DNA of 35,262 nucleotides from NCBI GenBank assembly GCA_007120465.1, contig SKNO01000166.1, forward strand, positions 1-35,262, written 5' to 3'. The DNA is from Nitriliruptoraceae bacterium (GTDB lineage: Bacteria > Actinomycetota > Nitriliruptoria > Nitriliruptorales > Nitriliruptoraceae). Positions 34,264-35,262 of the stretch are shown in pieces. Within the stretch, counting starts at the first letter, position 1, and each line of letters begins with the position of its first letter. The position numbers and the translations under genes were made by a program. The notes beneath the pieces are model-generated. The model was not told the DNA's origin. It worked only from the letters and a program-made list of their open reading frames with translations, and did not search any database.

Positions 34264-34386
34264 ATGAGCGACGAGGAGCGGACGGTGCGCAAGGCGAGGC
34301 ACGACGAGACGACGGTCCTGCGAGGCCGCGACGGGGCCACGATCCCGCGGCGGCACGACGCGGGATCGGGCGGGGGAACGCCGTGA
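34264..34386 (+). CDS. Small ORF between soxB and soxD, 40 residues
   Basis: This frame begins MSDEERTVRKARHDETTVLR and ends ...GSGGGTP. It starts six bases after soxB and its TGA overlaps the soxD GTG as GTGA, so it fills the gap and could couple soxD translation to soxB. The composition is charged, with no hydrophobic segment or known domain. No clear ribosome-binding site precedes the ATG. It may be a true small gene or only a coupling leader; usual sox operons have soxD directly after soxB. Confidence 0.4.
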   Translation: MSDEERTVRKARHDETTVLRGRDGATIPRRHDAGSGGGTP

Positions 34387-34712
34387 TCCGCCTCCCCTGC
34401 CCCTGGTGCGGAGCGCGCAACGTCGACGAGTTCGCCTGGCACGGCGAGGTGGCCGTGCGCCCGGACCCGGCGAGCGCGACGCGTGAGCGGTGGCGCGCCT
34501 ACCTCTACCTGCGCGACAACCCGTTCGGGTGGGTCCGCGAGACCTGGTACCACCGGATGGGGTGCGAGCGCTGGCTCGTGGTCGAGCGCCACACGGGCAC
34601 GGGCGAGGTCCGCACGTGCGTCGACGGTGGGGAGCGGGCCCGCCCGCGCCGCACGGACCGAGCGGACGACGGACCGGCGACGCCGGCCGGACCCCGGGAG
34701 GTCCCGACATGA
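34383..34712 (+). CDS. soxD: Sarcosine oxidase delta subunit
   Basis: The 109-residue protein begins MIRLPCPWCGARNVDEFAW and continues with YLYLRDNPFGWVRETWYHRMGCERW, the characteristic SoxD pattern. The Cys pair CPWC, a His and the later Cys in GCERW form the structural zinc site. The C-terminus beyond about residue 80 is a variable Arg/Asp/Pro-rich tail. It starts at GTG overlapping the small ORF, and its TGA overlaps the soxA ATG. Confidence 0.92.
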   Translation: MIRLPCPWCGARNVDEFAWHGEVAVRPDPASATRERWRAYLYLRDNPFGWVRETWYHRMGCERWLVVERHTGTGEVRTCVDGGERARPRRTDRADDGPATPAGPREVPT

Positions 34713-35262
34713 CCGGGGCGATGCCGCAGCGGCTGCCGCCGCAACCCGGAGAGGTGCTGGACCGGTCGCGGACCCTGACCCTGCAGTGGCAGGGCCACCG
34801 GTACGCGGCCCACCCGGGCGACACGATCGCCTCGGCCCTGGCCGCGGGCGGCGTCCGGGTGTTCACCCGCAGCTTCAAGTACCACCGACGGCGCGGCCTG
34901 CTGACCGTCGACCGGCACGACCCGGGTGCCACCGTCCAGGTCGGCGACGAGCCCAACGTCCGCGGCGCGCACCGGCTGGCCGAGGACGGCATGGACGTGC
35001 GGCCGCAGGGCGGTGCGTGGCCGTCGCTGCGGCACGACGTCAAGGCGCTCAACGGCCGGCTGTCGCGGTTCCTGCCGGCAGGCTTCTACTACAAGACCTT
35101 CATGTCCCCGGGCTGGCTGTGGCCCTGGTACGAACGGGTCCTCCAGCGCTTCGCCGCCGGCGGGCCGGTCCCGCCGACGGCGCCGCAGGACGCCGACCGC
35201 TCGACCTGGGACGGCGGGCACCGGCTGCCCGGCCCTGCACGTGCGCGGTTCGCCCACCCCGA
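34709..35262 (+). CDS. soxA: Sarcosine oxidase alpha subunit, N-terminal part (cut by window end)
   Basis: At least 184 residues are visible. The start is the family opening RLPPQPGEVLDRSRTLTLQW, then the ferredoxin-like N-terminal fold HPGDTIASALAAGGVRVFTRSFKYHR-type segment, PNVRGAH and FYYKTFM. SoxA carries the NAD site and the folate domain further on. GGGAGG lies seven bases before the ATG. soxG would be expected just beyond the window. Confidence 0.9.
   Translation, partial: MTGAMPQRLPPQPGEVLDRSRTLTLQWQGHRYAAHPGDTIASALAAGGVRVFTRSFKYHRRRGLLTVDRHDPGATVQVGDEPNVRGAHRLAEDGMDVRPQGGAWPSLRHDVKALNGRLSRFLPAGFYYKTFMSPGWLWPWYERVLQRFAAGGPVPPTAPQDADRSTWDGGHRLPGPARARFAHP

Noticed and set aside
32041-35052. 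A 1003-residue minus-strand open frame
   Set aside because: It is antisense to the IclR, soxB, soxD and soxA genes, all of which have family motifs.
1-35262. CRISPR arrays, insertion sequences or prophage genes
   Set aside because: No regularly spaced repeats, transposases or phage structural genes were seen on either strand.

Overview
The window is about 35 kb of very GC-rich (roughly 70%), densely packed, single-copy chromosomal DNA. Nothing in it looks like a plasmid, phage or insertion sequence. Several features point to a high-GC actinobacterium: a CCC-anticodon tRNA-Gly beside a bifunctional-type dCTP deaminase, many GTG starts, 4-nt ATGA/GTGA overlaps, a DUF2277 protein, and heterotetrameric sarcosine oxidase. 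Ccm-type cytochrome c maturation, NrfHA, and catabolism of compatible solutes (betaine and diaminobutyrate/ectoine type) would fit a deep-branching class such as Nitriliruptoria, whose members are often halo- or alkaliphilic. The taxonomic placement is inference; no marker gene settles it.

Region 1 (1-7.6 kb) is mixed housekeeping. It holds the tail of a LemA-like gene coupled to a DUF2207 membrane protein, dcd, tRNA-Gly, a two-transmembrane-type K+ channel gene that looks inactivated (one frameshift plus one in-frame TGA), a small Cys-rich protein, a GNAT acetyltransferase and DUF2277. It ends with a BNR/Asp-box repeat protein translationally coupled to a MoaD/ubiquitin-like protein that ends in Gly-Gly.

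Region 2 (7.6-17.2 kb) is a c-type cytochrome module. The minus-strand operon ccmE-ccmA-ccmB-ccmC-ccmD-ccmF is followed by a zinc-ribbon CcmI-like protein and an accessory membrane protein. Across from it, on the plus strand, are a TlpA/ResA thioredoxin and nrfH-nrfA, the pentaheme ammonia-forming nitrite reductase. CcmE carries Cys rather than His at the heme-attachment site and no ccmH is present, so this is a variant (System I*-like) pathway. Two near-identical 21-bp-stem hairpins, differing by one compensated base pair, lie at the two ends of this module.

Region 3 (17.2-22.6 kb) is a plus-strand catabolic operon: an M20 deacetylase, a diaminobutyrate-type transaminase, an aldehyde dehydrogenase and a nitrilase-family amidase. 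It starts at a promoter with three GTATGC half-sites spaced 11 bp apart and ends at a 17-bp-stem terminator.

Region 4 (22.6-35.3 kb) is a methylamine/betaine uptake and demethylation locus. It contains an OpuC-type ABC importer, a PucR-family regulator, a corrinoid protein plus non-pyrrolysine MttB-family methyltransferase, a FAD-dependent oxidoreductase, an IclR regulator and soxB-(small ORF)-soxD-soxA, with soxA cut by the window end. A 15-16 bp inverted repeat, TTGCC-N5-GGNAA, occurs at three of the promoters here and is a candidate operator linking the importer/PucR, FAD oxidase/IclR and sox transcription units. A different 19-bp perfect palindrome precedes the corrinoid gene. The likely flow is import of a quaternary amine, methyl removal by MttB/corrinoid and flavoenzymes, then sarcosine to glycine plus methylene-tetrahydrofolate.
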